A DNA stretch of 64,000 bases, taken from positions 1,054,001 to 1,118,000 of the forward strand of contig MU839834.1 of NCBI GenBank assembly GCA_030411725.1. The letters are read 5' to 3'. The position numbers and the translations under genes were made by a program. The notes below the pieces were generated by a model, which was given only the letters and a program-made list of their open reading frames with translations, made no database searches and was not told the origin of the DNA. Of the stretch, positions 34,821 through 46,272 are shown piece by piece. Within the stretch, counting starts at the first letter, position 1. Each line of letters opens with the position of its first letter. This DNA comes from Echria macrotheca (lineage: Eukaryota > Ascomycota > Sordariomycetes > Sordariales > Schizotheciaceae).

Positions 34821-37800
34821 TCTAGTTGAGTCAAAGAGCTTGTTGTCGTGACTTCCACAACATGAAACTGTCTTCGACTTATCCACTCGCCCAACAGTGA
34901 CTCAAGCCAACGACGAACCTGCCACAGCCGTCTGGCGTCACCGCCCCTCTCTTGGGCCGCATTCTTTGAAGAGCCTAACTTGAGACATGTCGTCCAGTGT
35001 CTCCCAGATACTGGGTCAGACGTTACTCGTCAGCGCTTGAAGCGCTTGCCAGCTCTCATGTCTCAATATCAGACCCGCCGGGTTCCAGAAGCCCCCGCGC
35101 TCCTGCAAGCCTCCTCTCCTCTCCATGATAACAACGTGGGCCGGCCCAGATCCGATGCGAGGATCTACGCTCCACTAGGGCTGTCAGGACGAAGCGAGCT
35201 TCCTCAGTCAGCGGTCGGGCTTCACTGCAGCATCGTGGCATCAACCAGCGCGAGCTCCTGCCGCGTGTAGCCCCTCGGCTTGCAGAGCCGTCCAATGGCC
35301 GTGACGTTAGCTAGCAGCTGGCCAAGGTCCGAGGTAGAGTAGCATCCTCTGTGCTGCCACCACGAGTTCCCACTCCATTGGGACGACGGGCCCGGAGTGT
35401 TTGGACTGCGCTCGAGACAGCCGTTGACGCACATTATCCTCGATCGCATCTGCAGACCTGTGGCCCGTTTGCGGCTATTGGTTGTGTCCAAGTCCGGCTG
35501 TCAGTTCTCTCTTTCTCTTGACTTTGGATCTAGATCCCGAGCTGCCTGTGCCTCGTCGCGCATTTCTCGTCCGTGTGCTCCGTTGAACTGCCGGGTCGGC
35601 TCGCCGGAGGTCAGGGGCCGCCCTGAAAGTCAACATCAACAAACGGGGCGGACCTGCGATCCGGACGCATCGCCGAAGCGAGTGTGGAGCAGAACACCCG
35701 GCGCCGTGGAACAAGAGGAGGGCGGGTTTGACTCAGCACATATGGCTGAGAAGTCAAACCTGTGATCATCCCAATCAAAAATGGCTGGTTGAGGAACCCA
35801 TCCCAGTGGCAGACTCCTCGGCCAAACGCCCAATCATCAAAGGACCTGTCCCTCCGAGCCCGGGCCCGGGCATTATTGCAGCCGTGGTATAGGTTAGCTG
35901 CAGCATGCAAGGTCGCTCTCGCATGCGACCTCAAACCCATCGGCGCTGCGTCTGGCAATGTCACACGACTCTCGTCGATCCGATCCGTCTGGTGTACGTC
36001 TGCGGCGGAGTTTATACGACGTCGATATCAACAACGACAATCTGGGCATATACTCCCAACACCCGGGGCTATTCATCAGCCGCCCGATGTCTGGCGGGGT
36101 TGCATGATGTCGAGGTTGAAATCGCCGGGTGTCACTGACCACCCTCGGGTGGCTGGCAGGCTTGCACTCCCAGCAAGGGCGAACTCCCTGCTCGCCATCG
36201 GTACATATCTTGGGAGTTTTGTACCACCCCACCAAACGGAGATCGAGCAAGAAGCCGGCCAAGCCCAACACGGCAACAGATAATTCTGGGATTCGTGGAC
36301 CCTGACGGCCATAAAGAGCGAGTGTTTGCCACGACAAAACCGAGTCTCGGCTGCGGCGGTTGTTGCAGGCTTTCATGAATGAATTGAAGAAAGAGCAGGC
36401 AAGTCGCCGACTGAAGGGACTTCCCGCTGAAGAGCGATTATTACACCGCTGGGGGTTGATTCCTGTTTCGGGCGTAAGACGTGCATCACCATCTTTGCTT
36501 TTTCCTAGTTGCAGTGCCATCATTCGTCCAGGCACGAAGCATGTCACCAGTCATACCCCTGTCCGCCTTTGAGCCATGATTCGCGCCTGCGCTTTTCGGC
36601 CGGCCAGAATGCGAACATGGACATCCTCAGCAGAGCTCACTGCGAGAAAAAGCCGTGGAAGCGAAGAGGAGAAAAAGCAAGTCCTCAACTTTTGGGTACC
36701 TTAGCTTTCGGTTTCATGGTGGCCAACCGCTCGGCAACTTCGGCCACGCCGCGAAGGGAAAAGCGCTTCCTTGATACTAAGTCTTTGAGGTACCAGATCT
36801 GGATGGATCCGCATGGGTCTGAACCATTGGACCAGCGGCAAACGACCTCATAAGGTGCCGCCGCACTCGGGACTTTGAAGTGGCACAAGAATTCGCCATG
36901 AACACTCTCGGCGACGGCCACGGTGACATGACTATATTATGAACAATAAGGAGACTCGGGCTGGTCTGTATCTCTGCGGCGTTGCCTGCCGCCGATGCAA
37001 TCTCGAAGCGGCCTCGGTCGGGATGCGGCTGTGCGTGTGGCTGGGAGAGCAGGGTGTCAAGGTGAGAGAGAAGGGTGAGCGGGCAGCGGCGGGGGCAGCG
37101 GGGGCAGCGGACAGCGGCTGCCCTGCCGGAGGGAGCGGGGTGCCCTTGCCGAGACCGATAAATGGGCCGGGATTATCACACCAACTTGAGCCCGCTCTCA
37201 ACTAGCGCAGTGCACACCGTCTCTTGCTGTGAGCGAAGCCACGACGGCCACCAGGGATCACGAGAACCGCAAAAAATGGATGCTCTGCCCTGGGCACCAG
37301 CTGTCTCGTCTCATTGATGCCAGGTCCACCACGTTGGATGCCGTGTCGCCAATGTGCTTGTACTCTACAGTCCCTCCATTCCCCCCCCCACCGTCCGGTT
37401 TGCTGGCCGACCGTCTCAAGCTTCCCAACCCGGTAGCTTGCTTCGCAGCCGCAGCCCGATGAGTAGAGGTAGCGATCCTGGTGTGTCGACTATTTGCCTT
37501 CATCTCGAACAAGGGCTCGGGACAGGCACTAGCTCATCCTGGCTCCTCTCACATCCTGGATTCATTCCTCTCACATCCTGGGTAATCCCACCCGCGGCGC
37601 ATTGGTCGGTGTCTTCCGTAGTTCGGACGGGCCTGTCCTCTTGCAAAGACCGTCAGTCATCCAAGCGACGTGGCTGCGAGACATCTCTGTCTCTCTTTCT
37701 TCTTCGTCTTCTCTTGTGTCACTGATCGCCGTCTTCCACTTTTTACTTTTGCATCCCCAACCCCCGTCTCTTGCTATTTGGGTCCTTATGGTGAGCCCCT

Positions 37801-39000
37801 AGCATCGGTTCGTGAATTCAGGAGTCCAGATCATCAACCGGCACTTGGACCGACCCCAGCAGCGACATTCAAAATCTTGCCTCGTCTTTGTCTCTCTCTC
37901 ATCTGTGGCCTCCACTCTCAACCACAAGTCCGGCTTCCTGGTTACCACTGGTATTTCCAACCTGCCTCGCGTTAGAGAAAAACTTGTCCTAAGAACCTGG
38001 TAGATCCGTTGATTCTCGACGGCCAATTGCTGCTTTCCTCAGCTGTGAGGTGACCAAACGCATCATTTGTTAGTACTGTCCGCGGGCTCTCTATTAGCTT
38101 TCCCATCGAGACTCACCGACATCGTGCTGCCTTGAAGCTCGGAGGCAGCTTGCGGCTTATTGCTCACGCCTGCGTTAGGCGACTGCTCTGACACGCGTAC
38201 GACGTTGCGTCTGCTAGCATCCGCATCCCTCATCGCCTTTGATATCCGAGTATACAAACGCTTCCTCCGCCGACTCGGTTCTCACCCGGCCCGCTCGCCC
38301 CCGGGACACCAGCAATTTGGTTCAGGCTCGGCTCTCGCTTCTGCTCGTGTTTGTCGGCGTCCGACCCACGGAGGTGTTTGTACGTTGAGGCGCATCGAGC
38401 TCGTTCAAGTTGGCAAAGACCACGCGGGAATTTCGGACGCAACCTGACTTTTAAGCCAGGCAGAAGTAGAGCAATCCAGAAGACAGCTGGCCTGACTCAC
38501 TTGGACTCATCGACTTGGCAAAAGCGTGGTAGCGCGGTTGCCTATATCTGGTTGTGGTCGGTCTTGGACCTTATAGGTTTTCAGCACATACGCGGACCGT
38601 GTGCGTTTGTCATCGAAGCTGCAAGCTTCAATTCGAAACTGCTATTGGCGAGGGGTTTGGCCCGAGGCAGTGGGAAGGATCGATTCGCCTTGTTGCACCG
38701 CCTCCTGCTGGTCGACATCCGCGTCTTGCCTTATACCGCTTTCTCGCGGAGGCCGCAGGAAAGAGGCAGCCATCAGGAAATTACTTCAGAGCCTCAACCC
38801 CAGTTTCCGGAAATTTTTTGTACAAGAAACATCGACCTCGAATCTCTACGCAACTCCATTTTCCCATCAGTTTCTCGTCCATTCTCGTGTGAGGCACGAA
38901 AACAACACCACTACCGAAGCTCATACTTTGCCCTACCAGATACCGCCAGTTCGACGAGGAGACGGGACTGTCCGACATAGATTCTTCGATTCACGGCGTC

Positions 39001-42000
39001 ATGTTGGATCCTTACGATGCCGATCTGACCGAGCAGCAGGCGTCAGGAGCGGCGCTCGCCAGTCTCCATTACGCCTACCCAATAACAGTCTTCTCATATT
39101 ACATGGTTTCCTCGACCATTGCGATATGTACGCTGCAGACTAGCTCCTCAGAGGAAGCCCACCCGCGGAGAAGAATAATCAAATGGCTGCTGCTTTTCTG
39201 TGTGCTCAGTTACCTCGTCCAGCTGCTGGCGATGCTTGTCGAGGCTATCACACAGAAGACGTTCGACCTGGAGCAGGATGTCATCATCAACTTGCTCTCT
39301 TGCATTCTGGTGTTCGGGCTGGAATTTGCGGGCTTGTCGGACTCACCGAAAGTAGTATGGCACCCCATCATCGGATCCATAGGACTCGCCCTTGTTTTCG
39401 AACCTATCATCGAGTGTTTGTCCATGTTGTCCAGACCGTCGGAAAGCATTCTACCGGCTGAGTTTCTCGATATCGGCATCGTTTCCGTTCGTTATCTCGC
39501 ATTCGCACTGGCGACGGTTTTCTACTTCGAAGGGGGCTGGAACGCAAAGAAAGAGAAGGGAACGGATTCGGAACGACAGGGTCTTCTCGGTGCCGATGGA
39601 CAGAGCGGAGATGAAAACGGCTCAAAGGCAGACCAGGCGAACGAGCAACAGAATGGCTACGGGACGAACGCCAGTTCTACGACGGAAAGTTCAGGGGAGG
39701 GGAACCAGACGGCTACGACCGAACGGCCGGAATCGCCATGGGAGAGACGTCAGCGGGAAGCCCGGGAGCAGATGGAGAAGCGACTCAAGGAAAAGGGCAA
39801 CTGGTTTACCTACGCCAAAAGCTTTCTGGTATGCTCGCCCTATGCCTCGAATGTTTCCATGTGTGGTTAACGAAGTCTAGGTTTTCCTTCCGTACATCTG
39901 GCCGGTCAACAACAAGTCTCTCCAAGTACGCATCGGCCTGGTTGGGATTTGTCTGCTGACGATGAACTTTGTCAACGTGCTGATCCCCCGTCAACTCGGA
40001 ATTCTGATGGACAGCCTGGGCGGCATCAACGACAAGAACCCCTGGACACAGGTTTTGATTTTTGGCGGACTGAAACTCGTGGCGTCGGAAGCTGGGATTT
40101 CGCTTCTCCGGCAGTGGCTCTGGATCCCGGTCGAGTACTACTCTTACGATGCGATGAGCACAGCTGCGTATTCACACGTCCTCAACCTGTCTTCAGACTT
40201 TCACGACTCCAAGAGCTCGTCGGACATCATGATGGCGATCAACTCGGGCCAGAGCATCTCCAACATGCTCGACTCGCTCTGCTTCCGGGCGATACCCATG
40301 CTGATCGACATGGTCGTGGCCTTCATCTATCTCTCGGTCACGTTTGGGCCGTACGAGGGCTTCATCACGATCGCCACGTCGGTCATCTTCATGTATATCG
40401 CCACGTCCATGATTGCACGGCTTAAGATGGCGCGCAAGGGCGAGGTGAGCGCCTGGTTCGAGGAGCACTACATCCGCCAGGCCGGCATCCAGGGCTGGAC
40501 GACGGTGACCTGCTTCAACCAGATCGGACACGAGGAGAAACGATACTCGGCCGCCGTCAAGAACCGCATCACGAAGTCGCAAAAGGTGCAGCTGGGATAT
40601 ATTCTGTCGTATGCCTTTCAGTTTCTCGTCCTGCTCTGCGGCCTGCTCGCCGGCGCGTTCCTCGCCGTCTACCAGGTCACCCACGGACCCGCCACGCCCG
40701 GCCAGTTCATCATGCTTCTGACATACTGGGCCCAGCTCGTGGCGCCGCTCGGCTTCTTCGCCGGCCTCGGAAAGAGTATCTCGAGAGATCTCATCGGCGC
40801 CGAGCAGCTCCTGGAGATCATGCAGACGAAGCCGTCGATCGTGGACAAGGAGGGCGCGCCCCCTCTGGAGTTTACCGGCGGCCAGGTCCAGTTCGACCAG
40901 GTTTGCTTCTCGTACGATGACAAGAAGGAAATCCTCAAGAATGTGAGCTTCACGGCCACCCCGGGGATGACGGTGGCGTTTGTCGGCGCTACTGGTGCTG
41001 GGAAGTCGACCATCCTGAAGCTCCTCGACCGCTTCTACGATGTCACCAAGGGTGCGATTCTGATCGACGGTCAGGATATTCGAGACGTTAGCCTGTCGAG
41101 GTAAGATTGTTATCTGGTATATCTGTTGCTTGGTCCCTGCTAACCGGCCTGCAGTCTACGTACCCAGATTGGTGTCGTCCCGCAGGCTCCGGTCCTCTTT
41201 GACGACACCGTCATGAACAATGTCCGGTATGCCAAGCTCGACGCTACAGACGAAGAGGTGTTTGAAGCCTGCAAGGCGGCTAGTATCCACGAGCAGATAC
41301 TAGGTTTCACTGATGGTAAGAAATCGTGTCTGGCGTTTTTTTTTTTGGTATCTGTTCTAACAGGGGACTAGGGTACCAAACTCGGGTTGGAGAGCGAGGT
41401 ATCAAGCTCTCGGGTGGAGAGCTGCAGCGTGTCGCGATTGCACGGGCGATTTTGAAGAAGCCTGCCATCGTCCTCTTGGATGAGGCCACTAGCGCGGTCG
41501 ACACCGAGACGGAGCAGAGGATCCAGGATGCGCTCAAACAGCTCTGCGAAGGTCGGACGACGTTTATTGTAGCGTATGTATTTTCCTCTGGTGTCGAGGG
41601 GTTTTTTTTTTTTTTTTTTTTTCAAAGCGACGCTAACTTCTTTGTAAGACACCGCTTATCAACAATCATGAATGCGGACCGGATCATGGTAGTGACGGGC
41701 GGCGAGCTCGTCGAGGAGGGAAGCCATGAGGAGCTGATCCGGGCCAACGGGAAATATGCCGAGCTCTGGTCGAGGCAGATCTTCGTCAAGCCGCAAGACG
41801 GGTCCTCCTCCTCCTCGGCGGCGGCCGAGGACAACAACAACAACAACAACAAAAACAAGCCGGCCAACAAGGACGAAGAGGAGGAGGGCGGCCATGGTCT
41901 GGTCAACGACCTACCGACCGAGGTGGCCGAGCTGGAGCTGGCCAAGGTCAAGGTCAACAAGAAGCAGCAGCAGCAGCAGCAGCAGCAGGAGGAGGAGGCG

Positions 42001-42771
42001 ACGACGGCGACGGACGCCGGCGCCGGCAGCGATGATTCGGACGACTCTACGTCTAGCAGCGGGGATTCCGAGGACAGCACGGATACGCTCGTGACGCCGG
42101 GCAACAAGAAAGAAGAGGTATAGATGATCTCTCCCCTGCTTTTGAAAAAAGAGTATTTATTATTATTCGTTGAGAATACGTCTTTTTTTTTTTGGCAGGT
42201 GTTGGTTGTCTATTTCTTCTTCTTCTGACCGCTCTTCTCTGTGTGTGTTTTGTAACACTTGTAGGGATCGAGGCTGAATCCTGGTGCTCCGACGTTTACG
42301 CCGCGGTCGTCGTTGGGGACGTTGGGGATGAATGCGGTTTCGGTCGGGATGCCGACGCTGACGCCGACACGGCCGGGTCGGGCGGGTCGCGGCTGTGAGG
42401 GTGGTGGTGGTGCCCGAGGGATGGTGGTGGGTGGTCCGGCGCCGCTCTACCTGGGGGGGTCCTCCCCGATCATTATGGTGCCGCAGCCGCAGTCGCAGCC
42501 GCTGCCGCAGGTGTATCCCGTTTTCGAGCACCCCCCGCCCCTACCGCCGCTGCCGATGGAACCAGAGCCGGAGCCGGCCGCGGCCGCGGGAGTGAGGGAA
42601 GCCGGACGGGGACGGTCCGAGTTATTGTTGTCAGAGGATGAGGATGATTGTGGGGCGGGTGATGGTGATGATGTGGCGGATGGGTCGGAAGTGGAGGTGG
42701 AGTATAAACGGCCTTGCTACTCGCGGAGGGCGCAGTCGAAGAGTGAGCCGTTGGGGCAGTCGGGCTTGTGA
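39001..42771 (+). CDS. hmt1: HMT1-like vacuolar half-size ABC transporter (heavy-metal tolerance)
   Basis: ABCB-type half transporter related to fission yeast Hmt1, which confers cadmium tolerance from the vacuole membrane. Exons 39001-39828, 39881-41100, 41155-41315, 41372-41573, 41649-42117 and 42265-42771 give 1,128 aa. An N-terminal extension of about five membrane segments (about 20-180) and an acidic linker precede the six-segment core (about 290-590). The nucleotide-binding domain has Walker A GATGAGKST (about 644), Q-loop PQAPVLF, signature LSGGE (about 750), Walker B AIVLLDEATS and H-loop AHRLST. The C-terminal tail is low complexity (Asn, Gln, Glu, Asp/Ser runs). Exon 6 joins in phase 0 through a 147-nt intron with a GTATAG donor and adds LNPGAPTFTP plus a Pro-rich end. 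If that intron is kept, a stop at 42121-42123 gives 961 aa. Exon 6 is the uncertain part. Confidence 0.88.
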
Positions 42772-43869
42772 GGACTGAGGAGGAGGAACATTTTATTTTA
42801 TTTTTCTCTTATCATTTCCCCTCCCCACCCCTGGACTAGGTACCATCCCAAAAGCGAGGCTGGGGCTGGGGCTGGGGTCGGATTGTATTTGTAGATATTC
42901 ACATGCACATTTTAGGGGAAAGGGGGAGGGAAGGGGGGACACTCCGTTTTCGCCGGACTATTCTATGGTATGTCTACCTAGGTCTAGACGATAGAGGCTG
43001 CATGGCTGGGTGGCTGGCTGGCTGCATGGGCGATATCGGTGTGGTTATTCTAGAGGGGGGGTAAAACTCAAAATAGACGTGATATGGGGAGTGTGGTTTA
43101 GTGTTTTACTTTTTTTTGGCTGACTGATTGTGATTTGCCCTGGTCTTGGTCTTGGATGAGTTGGGGGCTGTGGAAGGAAGGAAGTTGGTCGGATGTGTGG
43201 TTCTTGATGGTTCTTCCTGGTCTTTCTCGTAGGGGAATCTTTTCTGCTTGGTGAGTGAGTGAGGCAGTGAGGTGAGCAAGGAGGTGAACACTTTAGAGTC
43301 TTATTGGTTTTGGTATCTGTGTGTATGTAGTGGCAGCAGAGACCCTAACCCTGACTCTGCTCTTGTGTGGTCTGCTTGCTTGATTATGTCACCTGCAGCA
43401 TAAAATTCTGGGCTAGAATTTTTTACTGCGAATGATTCTGCTCTTTCCCAACATCGCAGACGGATGGATGTCCATCAATTCCACAGCAGGTTTTGTGATC
43501 ACCACACACCGCCGCAAATATACAAACGTAGCAGTTGGTAAGTCAATTCTATTTTTTTTGGTGTGTTACCTACACAGACAGACGCGGGCACAATGATGAA
43601 TGATTCTTTATGAATTCTGCAATGCTGAAGACGAGTTTTTCTCTTGGGAGAGACTCAACACTGTTGACCTATTTTCACATTTTTTATATCTGACTTGCCT
43701 GTTCTTTTTTTTCCCTCTTAACCAACATCTTTTTTGTCGCCGAGAATCCTAACAAAACGTCACAGTTCACACAGATACATAAAAATAAATAATAAATCAA
43801 AGAGTTTGCAAGATTGTCTTGTATTCCAATGACTACCTAAGGTATCCAGTGAAACGACATGAAGTTGCT
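42772..43869. other. Intergenic region between convergent HMT1 and reductase genes
   Basis: 1.1 kb of 3' flanks, rich in T and in GGCTGGCTGGCT-type runs near 43008-43025. No supported gene. Confidence 0.6.
43343..43352 (-). repeat. Short interstitial telomere-like sequence
   Basis: CCCTAACCCT on the plus strand, i.e. AGGGTTAGGG on the minus strand, in the HMT1 3' spacer. Confidence 0.6.
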
Positions 43870-44933
43870 CTAGGTATTCACCGGGATCCCATCGGGATAC
43901 CGCTCCCCCTTGATCTCGAATTTTGCCAGCGTCGCGTCAATCTCGTCCATCTCCTCGTCGGTGAGCTCGACATCCACGGCGCCCGCGTTCTCCTCGATCA
44001 CCGCCGGCCGCGTCGACCCCGGGATCGGGATGATGGAGCGCGGCATGCCCGGCCGCCGGGCGATGGCGCGTGTCCACGCGATGGCGAGCTGCGCCGGCGT
44101 GCAGGACTTGCGGGCCGCGAACTGCTCTACTTGTTTGACCAGTTCAAGGTTGAGGTCGAAAACGTCCGGTTGGAAGCGTGGCCAACTTCTGAGCTGGGGC
44201 GGGAGGTCGGCTGGGGTGCGGATTGTGCCGCTTAGGATCTGTATGTAAACACAAAGCTGTCAGTTTTGTTTTTCCTGTAGAGGATGGAAGAAGGGGGGGG
44301 GGGGGGACATACGCCACGGCCGACGGGCGAATACGCCACGAGCGGGATATCATACTGCGCGCACGCGGCGGCGACACCGTTCCCCAGAATATCGGGACAA
44401 AAGAGACTCAGCTCGACCTCGACGGCGACGATACTAGCATGCTTGACGGCCTCGTGGATCGTGGCCGGCGCGACCTCGCTCAGGCCAATGCCGCCGACCA
44501 GACCGCGGTCGATGTACTCCTGGATCGCGGCGAAGGTCTCCTCCTGCGGCACGGTGGGATCGCGGCGCGCGCACTCGAAGATGTCGATCTTCTTGCGCCC
44601 GTTCAGCAGGCGCAGGCAGTTGTCGAGGGACCGCCTGATGCCGGCGCGCGAGCCGTCGGGCCGGTGGGTCTTGGGGTCTATGGCGCCCTTGACCGAGAGC
44701 ACGACCTTGGACGCGTCCTCGGGGTACTTGGCGAAGTAGCGCTCGAGCAGCGTGAGCGAGTTGCTGTCGGGCGGCCCGTAGAATTCGCCGCCGTTCCAGA
44801 AGTTCATGCCCGCGGCGAGGGCCGCTTTCAGGGCGGGGAAGGTTTGGTCGTCGGGGAGGGGGGTGGGGCGCCAGGTTAGGCCCATTAGGCCGTAGCCTAT
44901 TGCGCCGATTTCGATGTTATTGAGTTGGGGCAT
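43870..44933 (-). CDS. plr1: Aldo-keto reductase, pyridoxal reductase type (AKR8)
   Basis: NADPH-dependent reductase of the class that converts pyridoxal to pyridoxine. Exons 44933-44313 and 44238-43870 (donor GTATGT, acceptor CAG, phase 0) give 329 aa, normal for the fold. The active-site tyrosine lies in WNGGEFYG and the lysine in VVLSVKGA. The position usually held by histidine reads DIFECARRDP, the FxCARxDP form I know from AKR8 pyridoxal reductases, so this is subclass-typical rather than damage. Later strands read GGIGLSEVA, VEVELSLF and PLVAYSPVGRG, completed after the intron by ILSGTI. The NADP-binding end reads IPIPGSTRPAVIEENAGA. The intron contains a run of 14 C on the coding strand. 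Substrate is inferred from the motif only. Confidence 0.88.
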
Positions 44934-45734
44934 TTTGTACTTGTTTGAGAAGGGTGAGTGAGTGAGCGAGGTGAGTGGTGAGTGTTGAGGTGAGTGGAGT
45001 GATGGTGATTCAAGGCCAGGAGAGTGGTTTATATCTAGTTTTTGGGTTCTACGAACTTGGGAGGAATATTCGATGGTGGTGTCTTGAATCCGGATCGCGA
45101 ATCTGGTTGATGGTGGTTGATAGCCAAAGCCCGGGCGCCGTATTTCCGGGCCGGTCTTGTCCGGACGCGAGGTTGGCTTGCTTGCGGGAGGGCGTGCTCC
45201 ACGACGTCATGGCTGCCTGGTCCGTTCAACATCTCGCGCTTGGAGAATATGGAGCTTGTTGGTCTGCCTCCCTATCGCGACAAAGACGTACTTGGTCATT
45301 GGCTCAATATTACCTACGCTGCGGATACGCTACGGATACGCTGCAGCTGTTAGTGGACAGGTTCACACTTCACAGCCAAGCTTTGGGTTTTTAACTCCGT
45401 CGCGGGCCGAGCGAGAGGACAAGCTTAACCATTCTCCTTCTGAAATGCGGCACCCATTTACACGAATGAACACAGTCGCGCCTTGAATACACAAGGGTCT
45501 TAGTTATCACCAATGCCTTCCATAGGTAGGTATGAAATGGCATGAAAAAATGTATGCACCTAAGGTAGACCAGAGCGATGCTGGAGATACGTAACCCCGT
45601 CCCCGTCCCCGGAGTTGGAATGCCCCCGGAATTATCTAAGCTTTTGTTTTGTCCCCATATTTTTGTCGCGATCTTACCCGGATCTCGGAGTTTGCGCTGT
45701 GCCGCTGCGTGTTGAGGAGCGAGGTGCGGAGATA

Positions 45735-45885
45735 CGATCTTTTGAGATTGTTTTCTCTTTTGGGATTGTTATCTGTGTTCAGATTCTTCTCTCTTTTGAG
45801 ATTCTTTTCTGTTCCGAGACTGTATCCTCTTTTGAGATTCTACACTGCTTTGAGATTATTTTCTCTCCTGAGGATATAATCTTTT
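45735..45885 (+). repeat. Degenerate TTTTGAGATT minisatellite
   Basis: Seven or so diverged copies of a unit around CTTTTGAGATTCTTTTCT, period about 20 nt, with substitutions in every copy. Confidence 0.8.
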
Positions 45886-46010
45886 CGGTGTTGCGCCGTT
45901 GATCAAAAGTTTGTGTGTATTCCTATTATGCCTACCTACCTACCTATCTAAATTCATGTGTCAATCTTTCATTAAGAACTTGTCGTCCATCATCTTTTCC
46001 CGACCCCAAG

Positions 46011-46012
<2 letters not shown>

Positions 46013-46058
<46 letters not shown>
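46013..46058 (+). repeat. (CA)23 microsatellite
   Basis: Uninterrupted 46-nt CA run in the spacer downstream of the CCCH zinc-finger gene. Confidence 0.97.
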
Positions 46059-46061
<3 letters not shown>

Positions 46062-46272
46062 ACAGCATTTCTTTCCTCCACAGACAAAATGTTACAGCTT
46101 CTCAGTCTACCTTAGGTCTACCTACCTATTACCTACCTACCTTCTGACTCAAAATTCTTTCCTTACATTTAAAAACACCATGTGACACACCACATATCTT
46201 TCATGAATAATTGGAAGAAGAAAAGAAAAAGAAAAAGGCACTGCAAATGCTAGGTAGTCACTTCATCAAATA

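Larger units (their letters stand above)
34059..39000. other. 5-kb gene-poor region upstream of HMT1
   Basis: No coding region that I can support on either strand. The frames present (for example 35894-36547 minus, 38351-38980 plus) lack recognisable domains and have shuffled composition. The region carries a pyrimidine minisatellite, a telomere-like GGGTTAGGG and a GAAGCC/GGCTTC hairpin near 34480. The 3' end should include the HMT1 promoter and leader. Confidence 0.55.
44934..46272. other. Intergenic region with simple repeats
   Basis: 1.3 kb upstream of the reductase and downstream of the CCCH gene. It carries two listed repeats and several CTACCTACCTAC runs (near 45930 and 46115-46140). 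No supported gene. Confidence 0.6.

Noticed and set aside
35894..36547. 217-codon minus-strand frame in the gene-poor region
   Set aside because: No domain, no splice partners and a mixed composition resembling translated non-coding DNA.
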